From a virus, in the IMG/VR virus record IMGVR_UViG_3300025151_000015, positions 1 to 30,547 of that record: a stretch of 30,547 nt of DNA. One strand, 5' to 3'. Made by a program: the position numbers and the translations under genes. This document shows, in pieces, positions 17,482 through 23,563 of this stretch. Position 1 is the stretch's first letter; every line of letters starts with the position of its first letter. The notes beneath the pieces were generated by a model. The model did not search any database and was not told where the DNA came from. It saw only the letters and a list, made by a program, of their open reading frames with translations.

Positions 17482-17589
17482 CTATACTAATTGAATGGAG
17501 AATATTAAAGTAAACAATATAGCACCGACATAAATAATTGTCTTTACAAACATATCGCTTAATATAATTTTTTCTATAATTTTTTTCAT
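17482..17589 (-). CDS. 35-aa single-pass membrane protein
   Basis: The short frame starts at an ATG that overlaps the upstream stop as ATGA. It encodes MKKIIEKIILSDMFVKTIIY followed by a hydrophobic stretch and ends in IQLV. A charged N-terminus followed by about 20 hydrophobic residues (about 15-34) predicts one membrane helix. It is the last gene of the host-promoter operon and precedes the terminator. The function is unknown; small membrane proteins of this kind can act in superinfection exclusion or lysis control, but nothing here decides it. Confidence 0.6.
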   Translation of the reverse strand: MKKIIEKIILSDMFVKTIIYVGAILFTLIFSIQLV

Positions 17590-17798
17590 AACATTTCTTC
17601 TAAGATTTGTGACTCCCATTGTCTAACAATATCGACCTCTAATATATCTAAAATATTAATATCGTCAATTAAAACTTCTGTAATTGTTACAGATGCTTCT
17701 TTAGGTGGCGTATACCAGTCTCCTTTACAACCTTCGTCTAAGACGTACTTTGCGTCAAACTCTAGGCTTTCGTATTGTACTGTAGTTGACCTAATCAT
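17586..17798 (-). CDS. Small acidic protein, function unknown
   Basis: The product has 70 aa from the ATG at 17798 (MIRSTTVQYESLEFDAKYVL), chosen because it overlaps the upstream stop as ATGA; a start four codons earlier is possible. It is acidic, with GCKGDWYTPPKEASVTITEV in the middle and a Ile/Leu/Asp-rich C-terminus. The central pattern (G-W-TPP) is common among small unknown phage proteins. It is the third gene of the 18312-17482 operon. Confidence 0.65.
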   Translation of the reverse strand: MIRSTTVQYESLEFDAKYVLDEGCKGDWYTPPKEASVTITEVLIDDINILDILEVDIVRQWESQILEEML

Positions 17799-18031
17799 AC
17801 TCGCTCCCATTTAATTTCTGATTCTACTATCTTACTACTACCATTTGTTTTAAATGTCTTGTAGATAGTCTCTGCTACGATATGACCGCTTCTAAGCGTT
17901 CTAAGCTCTTCCTGTGCTTCTTTAATCGTATCAAAGGTCTTACTGTTCTTGTACGTCTGTACCCAGTTTCTTTTGTGATTTAGATTAAGACCCTTACTGT
18001 TTTGGATTCTAAACTGTATTATATCTTTCAT
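17795..18031 (-). CDS. Small basic protein, function unknown
   Basis: This 78-aa protein (MKDIIQFRIQNSKGLNLNHK) is Lys/Thr-rich with a likely beta-hairpin then helix (KTFDTIKEAQEELRTLRSGH). The ATG follows a hairpin with a T run and an A-rich leader (AAAACAAAACAA), the kind of unstructured start region typical of Bacteroidota genes. I do not recognise it. It is the second gene of the host-promoter operon. Confidence 0.65.
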   Translation of the reverse strand: MKDIIQFRIQNSKGLNLNHKRNWVQTYKNSKTFDTIKEAQEELRTLRSGHIVAETIYKTFKTNGSSKIVESEIKWERV

Positions 18032-18044
18032 TTGTTTTGTTTTT

Positions 18045-18070
18045 AAAAAGGGAGGTTTTACCCTCCCCTT
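18045..18070 (-). terminator. Hairpin between the first two genes of the small operon
   Basis: Minus strand AAGGGGAGG, loop GTAAAA, CCTCCCTTTTT (six G-C/A-T pairs plus extensions). It may attenuate or process the transcript, since no new promoter is obvious before 18031. Confidence 0.65.
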
Positions 18071-18075
18071 GTGTT

Positions 18076-18312
18076 TTATTTTCTTAATATATCGTAGCTT
18101 ATTTCTTCTCTATATAATTTATAAAATTCGTTCTTTGCTTGTGATAAATTATCTTCATTAAAAGAAGTATAATATTTATCTTCTACATAAACTGAATATT
18201 CAAATTCTGTTGTTTCTTGTAATCTATTTTGAGCTACAACGCCTTGACCTTTTTTGTGTCTAATTAAGTCAGCTTTTAATCCTGACCAAGTTGATGTTAA
18301 AATTGTATTCAT
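18076..18312 (-). CDS. Small protein, first gene of host-promoter operon
   Basis: This 78-aa protein (MNTILTSTWSGLKADLIRHK) has a middle beta part (EFEYSVYVEDKYYTSF) and a helical end (NLSQAKNEFYKLYREE). A perfect Bacteroidota promoter lies 25-56 nt upstream, followed by an A-rich leader (AAAAAACAAAACATT). It should therefore be expressed by host RNA polymerase as soon as the DNA enters, although it lies inside the late region. The family is not recognised. A host-takeover or exclusion role is possible but unproven. Confidence 0.65.
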   Translation of the reverse strand: MNTILTSTWSGLKADLIRHKKGQGVVAQNRLQETTEFEYSVYVEDKYYTSFNEDNLSQAKNEFYKLYREEISYDILRK

Positions 18313-18337
18313 AATGTTTTGTTTTTTAAATTATACT

Positions 18338-18368
18338 CAAAGATACACTTTTTTTAATTATCAACAAA
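18338..18368 (-). promoter_or_regulatory. Host (Bacteroidota) vegetative promoter for 18312-17482
   Basis: Minus strand TTTG (18368-18365), exactly 19 nt, then TATCTTTG (18345-18338). This matches the TTTG-N19-TAnnTTTG pattern recognised by the primary sigma factor of Bacteroidota. It sits just after the terminator of the RNA gene. Confidence 0.85.
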
Positions 18369-18392
18369 TTTTAATAACTTTTTTTTGTATAT

Positions 18393-18425
18393 AAAAAAAC
18401 CCCACCCTAAAAAAGAATGAGGTTT
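18393..18425 (-). terminator. Terminator of the large RNA gene
   Basis: Minus strand AAACCTCA pairs with TGGGGTTT (8 bp, one G-U) around an A/T-rich loop, followed directly by more T (seven in a row). It closes the transcript started at about 18932. Confidence 0.75.
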
Positions 18426-18932
18426 AATCTTCAAAATTAATAAGTGAGGAGAAACATTAGGGGATATATTGTACTTCTATATCAAGAAAGCTGACACTTT
18501 CTAACACCTCCCAACTGTCAGGTTGGTTCTTTTTTTATTTCTTTATGGGAAACTTCTTCCCTTCCTTTGCTAATGTAAGTTGTCTTATTGTTTTATTTAA
18601 GCTATCGTACTTTTGACTATCGCATCAAGCGAGTAGGGCGTTCAGCCTACACCTTCTTAAAACCACGCTTCAAACTTTCAGGTTCTCTTTCAACCTGTTC
18701 CACACTCTTGTTGTTTAACCTCGTATAAATTTCACCGAGCAGCAATTTTCCTTATTAATTAAATACCTATTCCTCGTTTTTTACTAAACCTACATAAGTA
18801 GTGATTTTCATACTAGGAGGAAAGTGCATCTCTCTATCGTGCTTCTTTCAGTTTACCACACGCATTATAAAGTCCGTAACACTTATCGGTATTTTCAGTA
18901 TTTTAATGAACGTATGTAATTATCAATCAATT
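18393..18932 (-). ncRNA. Large structured RNA of unknown class, about 540 nt
   Basis: No convincing protein frame covers this stretch on either strand, yet it has its own perfect host promoter (18938-18969) and a terminator (18393-18425). Many local helices are visible on the minus strand: CCG-A-UAA/UUACGG (18889-18874), GAAAG/CUUUC (18849-18820), CUAC/GUAG (18801-18790), CAGGUU/AACCUG with a 7-nt loop (18697-18679), GUAGG/CCUAC (about 18650-18632), GGGAA/UUCCC (18561-18547), CCAAC/GUUGG (18526-18511) and AGAAAG/CUUUCU (18502-18485). The last two have fully complementary 6-nt loops. I see no tmRNA, RNase P or group I/II signature. Length and ornate folding recall the large phage RNAs GOLLD and ROOL, but I cannot confirm homology. 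It lies directly after TerL. Confidence 0.65.
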
Positions 18933-18937
18933 ACACT

Positions 18938-18969
18938 ACAAAGATATTATAAATTGTTAATAATCCAAA
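18938..18969 (-). promoter_or_regulatory. Host vegetative promoter of the large RNA
   Basis: Minus strand TTTG (18969-18966), exactly 19 nt, TATCTTTG (18946-18939). It is identical in both boxes and in spacing to the promoter at 18338-18368. The predicted start is about 18932-18934. Confidence 0.85.
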
Positions 18970-19010
18970 ACTTTTATAGTTTTTTTTTACTTTTTTTTTA
19001 TCTACCTCTG

Positions 19011-20177
19011 TTATTGTATAGTATATTTTCCTCTATTTGGATTCTCTAGTTGCATCATTAAAGCGTATCTAGCAGCATCTATGCAGTCAGGATGAGCACC
19101 AGTAGGCTTCTGTAGATTATTACCTTCTTTGTCTTTTGCCCATACATAACCTTGCAGCTCTCTAATTAGATTCTTAGACTTAGACGTTACATATATCTCG
19201 TTTTCGTTTATTAGGTTTATACCGTATATCACGCTATCTCGTCCCTTTGTTACGCCAGATATTCTATGCCCGTAAGCTCTTAAGGTAGCAATACTCTTAG
19301 GTTCTGCGGAGTCTGCGTAAATATGAGTTGTAATATTGTTGTCAGTTAAGAAGCGACTTATATCTCTATTTAGCATACCCTTTCTATAAAGTACCTCGTC
19401 AAATATATATGCTTCATTCCACTTGTAAAGAAAAATTAAACTTGAGGGGTCTACTGCATAACCAAAGTCAAGTCCTGCACAAAGTAACCTAGCTTCTTCA
19501 GGTACATTGTCTATAGGCTTCCAGTCAGGAATACAAACACCTTCTAAGCTTCCTATTTCTCCTAGACCGTATACCTTCCACCAATTAGCCCAGTAAGTAG
19601 ACGTCTTAGCTTTTATCTTAGCCTTCTCTATTTCTTTTACTATTGATTCTGGCAAGCTATCATTGTCTTTATATGTAAGTGTTATAAAGTCCGTATCTGG
19701 CTGTCCTATTAATTCTTTGTCTACCCAAAATAAACTGCTTGGGTTGTAGTCAAGCCATATCGTACCAGAGGTTCTTACAGATAGTTGTTGGAACGATTCA
19801 AAGTCTACGTTATTGCACTCGTTTATAAAGAGGTCTGTTCTACGTGCTCCACGTAAGCGGTCAGGTTGGTCGCTGCTAAAGAACTCAATATAACTACCTG
19901 TACTAAATTCGTATTTTAAGGTAGTCTTATTGAACTTTCTGTCATCGTACCTATTGGTCATCTTAAGTATGTTGAGAAAGTCTTTTAGAGCTCCTCTACG
20001 CAAGTGAGGGACTGTTTCAGCGACTACGCTTATTTCTTTGTAAGGATTTCTTATAGCATAGTCAATAAGTATCATAAGAATACCTATCGTTTTTCCCGCA
20101 GAACTACCGCCCCTTATAATTTTTATTCTGCTATCTAATTGTCTTAAACGCTTTACTGCTTTTGTCTGTGAAAACAT
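19011..20177 (-). CDS. terL: Terminase large subunit
   Basis: The 388-aa product is the DNA-packaging motor. Walker A is GGSSAGKT at residues 23-30 and Walker B is DLFINE at 115-120, with Glu120 as the catalytic carboxylate. The RNase H-like nuclease part has GLDFGY (Asp237), YADS (Asp289) and HPDCIDAARYAL (Asp364/Asp367), so all acidic metal ligands are present. It belongs to the Terminase_3/6-like group common in Bacteroidota phages. The length is a little short but complete. The ATG overlaps the TerS stop as TAATG. Transcription comes from late promoter P1. The DNA-end type cannot be decided from sequence, but the permuted assembly suggests headful packaging. Confidence 0.95.
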   Translation of the reverse strand: MFSQTKAVKRLRQLDSRIKIIRGGSSAGKTIGILMILIDYAIRNPYKEISVVAETVPHLRRGALKDFLNILKMTNRYDDRKFNKTTLKYEFSTGSYIEFFSSDQPDRLRGARRTDLFINECNNVDFESFQQLSVRTSGTIWLDYNPSSLFWVDKELIGQPDTDFITLTYKDNDSLPESIVKEIEKAKIKAKTSTYWANWWKVYGLGEIGSLEGVCIPDWKPIDNVPEEARLLCAGLDFGYAVDPSSLIFLYKWNEAYIFDEVLYRKGMLNRDISRFLTDNNITTHIYADSAEPKSIATLRAYGHRISGVTKGRDSVIYGINLINENEIYVTSKSKNLIRELQGYVWAKDKEGNNLQKPTGAHPDCIDAARYALMMQLENPNRGKYTIQ

Positions 20178-20425
20178 TAATCAATAAATAAAGGGACGTC
20201 TTCGTTTATATGTATGTCCTTTGTTTCTTTTGGCTTACCTGCTACATAGTTATAGTATAGCTGTACAAACTTAAAGTCGCCTTCTGCTAGTCCTGCTTTT
20301 AAAGCTTCAAATGCTAAAGGCTCTAAGGGTGTTAATTTCTCTATTAACTGTATCTCTTCTGCTTTAGGTTTACGTCCTGCACGCCCTTTAGTTGAATGTC
20401 CACCGTTGTTTTTTCTACCGTCCAT
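20177..20425 (-). CDS. terS: Terminase small subunit (very short)
   Basis: This 82-aa protein, MDGRKNNGGHSTKGRAGRKP, has a basic N-terminal region and a helical rest (PLEPLAFEALKAGLAEGDF, then FVQLYYNYVAGKPKETKD). The N-terminal GGHSTKGRAGRKPK and the AL-GD-KFVQLYYNY-GKPKE pattern are typical of the small TerS of Bacteroidota phages. It recognises phage DNA and recruits TerL. Most TerS proteins are 140-180 aa, so it lacks a full oligomerisation core or has a reduced one. Late promoter P1 lies upstream with a predicted leader of about 36 nt, the only late unit that is not leaderless. Confidence 0.8.
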   Translation of the reverse strand: MDGRKNNGGHSTKGRAGRKPKAEEIQLIEKLTPLEPLAFEALKAGLAEGDFKFVQLYYNYVAGKPKETKDIHINEDVPLFID

Positions 20426-20428
20426 AGA

Positions 20429-20455
20429 ATTAATAAAAATTAATTAATTAATTAT
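20429..20455. repeat. AT-only palindromic leader repeat before terS
   Basis: The stretch holds TTAATTAATTAATTA-type iterations between the predicted start of transcription (about 20461) and the terS ATG. It could be an operator, a pac-linked site or just an unstructured leader. No function is shown. Confidence 0.35.
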
Positions 20456-20464
20456 TTGTATATC

Positions 20465-20491
20465 TATATATCGAAAAATAAATTAAATTTT
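20465..20491 (-). promoter_or_regulatory. Phage late promoter P1 (packaging operon)
   Basis: Minus strand AAAA (20491-20488), 14 nt, CGATATATA (20473-20465). No ATG follows at the 3-nt distance. Because motif and spacing are kept even here, the element is a promoter and not a translation signal. Its AAAA overlaps the stop of the preceding gene. Confidence 0.7.
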
Positions 20492-20912
20492 AGTCCGTTG
20501 CTTCTAATTCTTTTTTTGCCATAGCGTCAATCATTATTGCTAACTCGTCTACGTCTTTGTTAGATATATAGTTTAGCTTAAGTTTTATGAGCTCTCTTTT
20601 CTCTTGATTATCGTAACTGTTTATGTCGTCACTTATAATGTTTAGCCAGTCAATAAGCTGCGGACTATAGTTTTTAAATATCTGAAAGTTCTTAATGCTG
20701 TGTATGACTGTAGCGTGATTCATATGCTTACCGTTCTTTATGTAGAAGTCTCTTATTTCGTGCAGCGTCATACCTTCATACTTCTTTAGTATAAATCCTA
20801 GTAAAGACCTTGCTTCTACATACTGCGTCTTTCTTGTATTTTCAAATACGTTTAGGTTTGCTAGTTTGCTTATTCTCTTTGCTATTTTTTTAGCTCTATT
20901 TACTTTTTTCAT
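20490..20912 (-). CDS. Stand-alone DnaA domain IV-like DNA-binding protein
   Basis: This 140-aa basic protein has, at residues 27-77, a helix-turn-helix with the DnaA C-terminal signature. YVEARSLLGFILKK is followed by GMTLHEIRDFY and then KHMNHATVIHSIKNF, which parallels the RDHTTVLHA motif of DnaA. There is no AAA+ ATPase domain. It is the last gene of the early block and couples to the nuclease before it (ATGA). It may bind the phage origin and recruit or block host replication, or act in packaging or regulation because terS follows. The fold call is good; the role is open. Confidence 0.75.
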   Translation of the reverse strand: MKKVNRAKKIAKRISKLANLNVFENTRKTQYVEARSLLGFILKKYEGMTLHEIRDFYIKNGKHMNHATVIHSIKNFQIFKNYSPQLIDWLNIISDDINSYDNQEKRELIKLKLNYISNKDVDELAIMIDAMAKKELEATD

Positions 20913-21679
20913 AATGTACCTGTAATTATATAATCGTCTAGGTCTGCACCATCGACAAAAAATGTTTTGTATATGTCTACTGCTTTTTTAGTTTGTTCTT
21001 CTCCGTCTTTATAAAAGTCTTCGCTACATTTAAATATACCTATGTCTAAACTTCCTTTGTCTACTACTAGAAATTGGAATTGTTTATAAGACACGCCAAA
21101 GAGTTGACAGTATATATAGCATTGTACGGAATATAAATACTTCTTAGCTGAATGATAAAAGTTCTTTATACCTCCTGACGTTGTTTTTAAATCTACTATA
21201 CCTTTACTGCTTAGTACATCTGCTTTGCCTCTAAATGGTAATCCGTATATGTCGCCTATTGCAGGTACTTCAAACTCGCAGTCAGTTATAAGTTGTAACG
21301 CCTGTTCGTTTCTGAATATTGCATCTGCTATTTTCTCTGCATTTTGTTTCTCAACTCTTGTATATACTTCTCCATACTTTGATAAAGCTTCTTTATACAT
21401 TTTAGTATTCTTACTTGCAACGTCTACAAATATTTGCTCTTGGAATTTGTCAGGTTCTAGTATAGCCATATGTATTAGCCTTCCGTCTCTTAAAGGTTGT
21501 GTTTCTTTGCTTCCGTACTCAGTTACAAAAGCATACTTTTTAGGACTGTCTAATAATAGTTTCAAAGAGCTGCTACTTAATGCTAGGTGTCCTAGCGTAC
21601 CATAGTAATAGCTGTCATCGTACATCTGCTTTAGTACGTCTTCCTTTTTATAATTCTTTTGGTCTAAGAGTTGTATCAT
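20909..21679 (-). CDS. PD-(D/E)XK exonuclease, RecE/DUF3799-like
   Basis: This 256-aa protein has the motifs of the RecB/Cas4-type nuclease core: GRLIHMAILEP (His70), FRGKADVL (Asp154), IVDLKTT (Asp163, Lys165) and a following YSVQCYIYCQL helix with the usual Gln. This pattern fits the DUF3799 group related to RecE exonuclease VIII, which makes 3' single strands for recombination. No annealing protein is obvious next to it, although the SSB-like protein lies in the same block. Its start overlaps the upstream gene by 32 nt. Confidence 0.8.
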   Translation of the reverse strand: MIQLLDQKNYKKEDVLKQMYDDSYYYGTLGHLALSSSSLKLLLDSPKKYAFVTEYGSKETQPLRDGRLIHMAILEPDKFQEQIFVDVASKNTKMYKEALSKYGEVYTRVEKQNAEKIADAIFRNEQALQLITDCEFEVPAIGDIYGLPFRGKADVLSSKGIVDLKTTSGGIKNFYHSAKKYLYSVQCYIYCQLFGVSYKQFQFLVVDKGSLDIGIFKCSEDFYKDGEEQTKKAVDIYKTFFVDGADLDDYIITGTL

Positions 21680-21938
21680 TTTTAAAAATTACTTCTTCTG
21701 CTACTCTTGCACGTTCAGCCCATTTTACTTTTTCATTATGTACATCGTCTTCCCTTGACTGTAGTATATGGTTTTCCGTTTCGAGTATGTTAGTATAAAT
21801 ATACATCTGGTTAATGTTTCCTATAAGGCTTAAGATTTGTTGTTTCTTTTTACCTTCTGCTTTCTCGTATGCTTCTTTTAAAAAGCCACCTATCATATTA
21901 AAGTTACATTCGTATACTTGTTTCTGTAGTATATTCAT
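21648..21938 (-). CDS. Small helical protein, function unknown
   Basis: This 96-aa protein starts at the ATG at 21938 (MNILQKQVYECNFNMIGGFL), which overlaps the stop of the membrane-protein gene as ATGA; an upstream extension in the same frame is not credible. It is Lys/Glu-rich, with one or two helices and a likely coiled coil around residues 50-85. It lies directly before the exonuclease gene and overlaps it. The family is not recognised; an accessory role to the nuclease is only suggested by the overlap. Confidence 0.65.
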   Translation of the reverse strand: MNILQKQVYECNFNMIGGFLKEAYEKAEGKKKQQILSLIGNINQMYIYTNILETENHILQSREDDVHNEKVKWAERARVAEEVIFKNDTTLRPKEL

Positions 21939-22069
21939 TGATTTAAAATTAAGGTTACGATAATAATTACTACAAATGCTATGACTGCAAGTTCTATAGT
22001 CTTGTAGCACTCCTCATTTTTTTTAGGGTTACGTCCTTGATTAGAACGATATTGTCTTTGTTTTTTCAT
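21935..22069 (-). CDS. 44-aa membrane protein
   Basis: This short gene encodes a basic N-terminus (MKKQRQYRSNQGRNPKKNEE) and a single hydrophobic helix of about residues 26-42 (IELAVIAFVVIIIVTLIL). It is coupled by ATGA to the following gene, which supports expression. The positive-inside rule puts the basic half in the cytoplasm. The function is unknown. Confidence 0.65.
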   Translation of the reverse strand: MKKQRQYRSNQGRNPKKNEECYKTIELAVIAFVVIIIVTLILNQ

Positions 22070-22073
22070 ATTA

Positions 22074-22427
22074 CTATTTATTATATGTTCTTATTTTTTC
22101 CCAACGATTAAAGTCAGACATATCTAGAAAATCTGTTTTAACTATATGTTTGTTATTTAGTTTTAGTATTTTATCTCTACTTATTTCAGCAACTTCGTTT
22201 TTCCATTTATTTACTATCGAGTCCCAGTCTAATTGCATATGACCGCTCATCTCATTTTGTTTTTCGTATATCTTAGAAGCAGCATTAAATAAAATATTTA
22301 TATAGCTATTGTTTAAAATTTCTCTGTCATCTTTTGATTCTACGTAAGAATTTAATTTGGTTTCGATACAGTCGATTAAAACCTTTAATTCATTTTTACT
22401 TAAATGTATATTATTTTTGTAACTCAT
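22074..22427 (-). CDS. Hypothetical early protein
   Basis: The product is 117 aa from the ATG at 22427 (MSYKNNIHLSKNELKVLIDC), preferred because a longer in-frame start would overlap the nuclease gene before it. It is mostly helical with a hydrophilic surface and shows no motif I recognise. The leader before it is A/T-only. It belongs to the early block between two nuclease genes. Confidence 0.6.
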   Translation of the reverse strand: MSYKNNIHLSKNELKVLIDCIETKLNSYVESKDDREILNNSYINILFNAASKIYEKQNEMSGHMQLDWDSIVNKWKNEVAEISRDKILKLNNKHIVKTDFLDMSDFNRWEKIRTYNK

Positions 22428-22455
22428 ATTAACAATTTTTAATAAATATATAAAA

Positions 22456-22869
22456 TTAATCTGGAATGACAAGAGAAGCCATATCTTCTGTAAGTAAGTA
22501 CACTTTCTTAAGTACTTTTTTCTTTGTCCAAAGCGTAGTGTCAGGACAGTAAAGTTCTTTGACTTTTGGCATCTCTAAATAATTTAGCCAATATAAATAA
22601 GTGCCTTTAGGGTCTGACACAAAGTACAGCTTTACTATCTCGCTGTCCATACTCATTAAGGCATCGTACTTATGCTTCTCTAACAGCTTGTCTGCATAGT
22701 ATTTATTTCTAAACTTCATCTCCATAACGCAGTCGTGTCCTTTAGGTGTTTTACCTTTAGCATCATAAAAGTCATATCCACCACCTGACCACTCTAGTTC
22801 CCATCCTGAAAATTCATTAAGAAACGTGACTACTGTTTTTTCAAATTTATGTATTCTTTCTATATCCAA
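22456..22869 (-). CDS. PD-(D/E)XK nuclease-like protein
   Basis: I place the start at the TTG at 22869 (reads DIERIHKFEKTVVTFLNEF), giving 137 aa. The longer open frame from 22977 would overlap the preceding gene by 131 nt and adds no motif. The core is LEWSGGGYDFYDAKGKT, then GHDCVMEMKFRNKYY, where Asp46, Glu50 and Lys52 form a D-(x)3-E-M-K nuclease motif. The Asp-Ala-Lys-Gly-Lys-Thr loop is typical of a group of small phage nucleases. It may process branched or host DNA. Confidence 0.65.
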   Translation of the reverse strand: MDIERIHKFEKTVVTFLNEFSGWELEWSGGGYDFYDAKGKTPKGHDCVMEMKFRNKYYADKLLEKHKYDALMSMDSEIVKLYFVSDPKGTYLYWLNYLEMPKVKELYCPDTTLWTKKKVLKKVYLLTEDMASLVIPD

Positions 22870-23086
22870 GCTCGTACAGTTCGTTAATTTGTTTAATCCA
22901 TTGATTCCATTGTTTAGGACTGCAACCGCAAGGCAAATAAAATTTATGAGCAAAGTACTTAGCGTGTATTGTAGCAATAAGCTCTTGTTCCTTTTTGGTT
23001 ATCTTGTTGTTTTGTACAGACCTAAATTCAGTCCATTTATTATATTCTTCTTTATTTAGTTTTTGTTCCATCTCTTGTGATTCCAT
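22847..23086 (-). CDS. Small protein with CGC motif
   Basis: This 79-aa product has a start at 23086, or at an internal Met five codons later (23071). Both overlap the upstream gene. The sequence is charged and helical, with the C-terminal pattern YLPCGCSPKQWNQWIKQINE, in which Cys-Gly-Cys sits before a Trp-rich helix. I recall similar CxC-SPK-x-W ends in small proteins of flavophages. The function is unknown. Confidence 0.6.
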   Translation of the reverse strand: MESQEMEQKLNKEEYNKWTEFRSVQNNKITKKEQELIATIHAKYFAHKFYLPCGCSPKQWNQWIKQINELYELGYRKNT

Positions 23087-23219
23087 TTAGATAGTTTTTA
23101 CGTTTTTCACACCCGCAATCTTCATAGCCAAGTTTATTAGCTACCCAAGTTGCTATTGCTTTACCTTTACCAAAGGTTATAATATTAATTATTTTTTCTA
23201 ATTTATCTCCTAGTTTCAT
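23052..23219 (-). CDS. 55-aa protein with C-terminal CGC motif
   Basis: The start at 23219 (MKLGDKLEKIINIITFGKGK) overlaps the upstream stop as ATGA, so the longer frame is rejected. The C-terminal half has LGYEDCGCEKRKNYLN; Cys-Gly-Cys followed by KR and LN recurs in small phage proteins I recall. The next gene product also has a Cys-Gly-Cys, so the two neighbours may act together (inference). Confidence 0.6.
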   Translation of the reverse strand: MKLGDKLEKIINIITFGKGKAIATWVANKLGYEDCGCEKRKNYLNGITRDGTKTK

Positions 23220-23563
23220 AATATTTCTTTTATTGGTATACAAATACCTTTACTTGTATTATTATCTCCTCCTCTTTTATCATACTCTGTCCCTATATAT
23301 TTTCTACATATTTCCTTTAGCTTGTTTGTTGTAATTAAAACTATTTGGTTTTTTGTAAGTACAAAAGCATACCATTCGCTTTCTGTCTTTGCAATACCGC
23401 TAGGCTTGTTTCTCGATTCATACTCTATATATATATTGCCAGTATCTTTATATTTAAAATCTGTCTTAACTTCAATTTTTTTATTAGACAAAACCTGACT
23501 TAAATATTTCTCGCCTAATTGTCCTAACTCTAAGTCGTATTTAAAATCGCTGTTAAAATTCAT
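23216..23563 (-). CDS. PD-(D/E)XK endonuclease-like protein
   Basis: The 115-aa product has DLELGQLGEKYLSQVL, then IEVKTDFKYKDTGNIYIEYE, then SRNKPSGIAKT. A Glu-rich first helix, a K-T-D strand and a TGN-IE strand with an adjacent Ser-Gly motif mark a group of small phage nucleases (Holliday-junction or VRR-type relatives). Likely metal ligands are Glu17, Asp35 and Glu47. It lies directly after the sigma-like gene, overlapping it by 4 nt. It may resolve branched DNA before packaging; substrate not shown. Confidence 0.65.
   Translation of the reverse strand: MNFNSDFKYDLELGQLGEKYLSQVLSNKKIEVKTDFKYKDTGNIYIEYESRNKPSGIAKTESEWYAFVLTKNQIVLITTNKLKEICRKYIGTEYDKRGGDNNTSKGICIPIKEIL

Noticed and set aside
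18087-18095. CGATATATT on the minus strand at the end of the gene 18076-18312
   Set aside because: One mismatch in the -10 part and no AAAA 14 nt upstream; it lies inside coding sequence.
18393-18932. tmRNA, RNase P RNA or a group I/II intron as identity of the large RNA
   Set aside because: No tRNA-like end, tag frame, conserved P4 motif, domain V or split gene was found.
18801-19049. 82-codon plus-strand frame over the RNA gene and terL end
   Set aside because: It opposes all genes, is Phe/Ser/Leu-rich as expected for the reverse of A-rich DNA, and overlaps the promoter and terL stop.
22870-22977. Longer N-terminus of the nuclease at 22456-22869
   Set aside because: It would overlap most of the previous gene and adds a hydrophobic, motif-free stretch.
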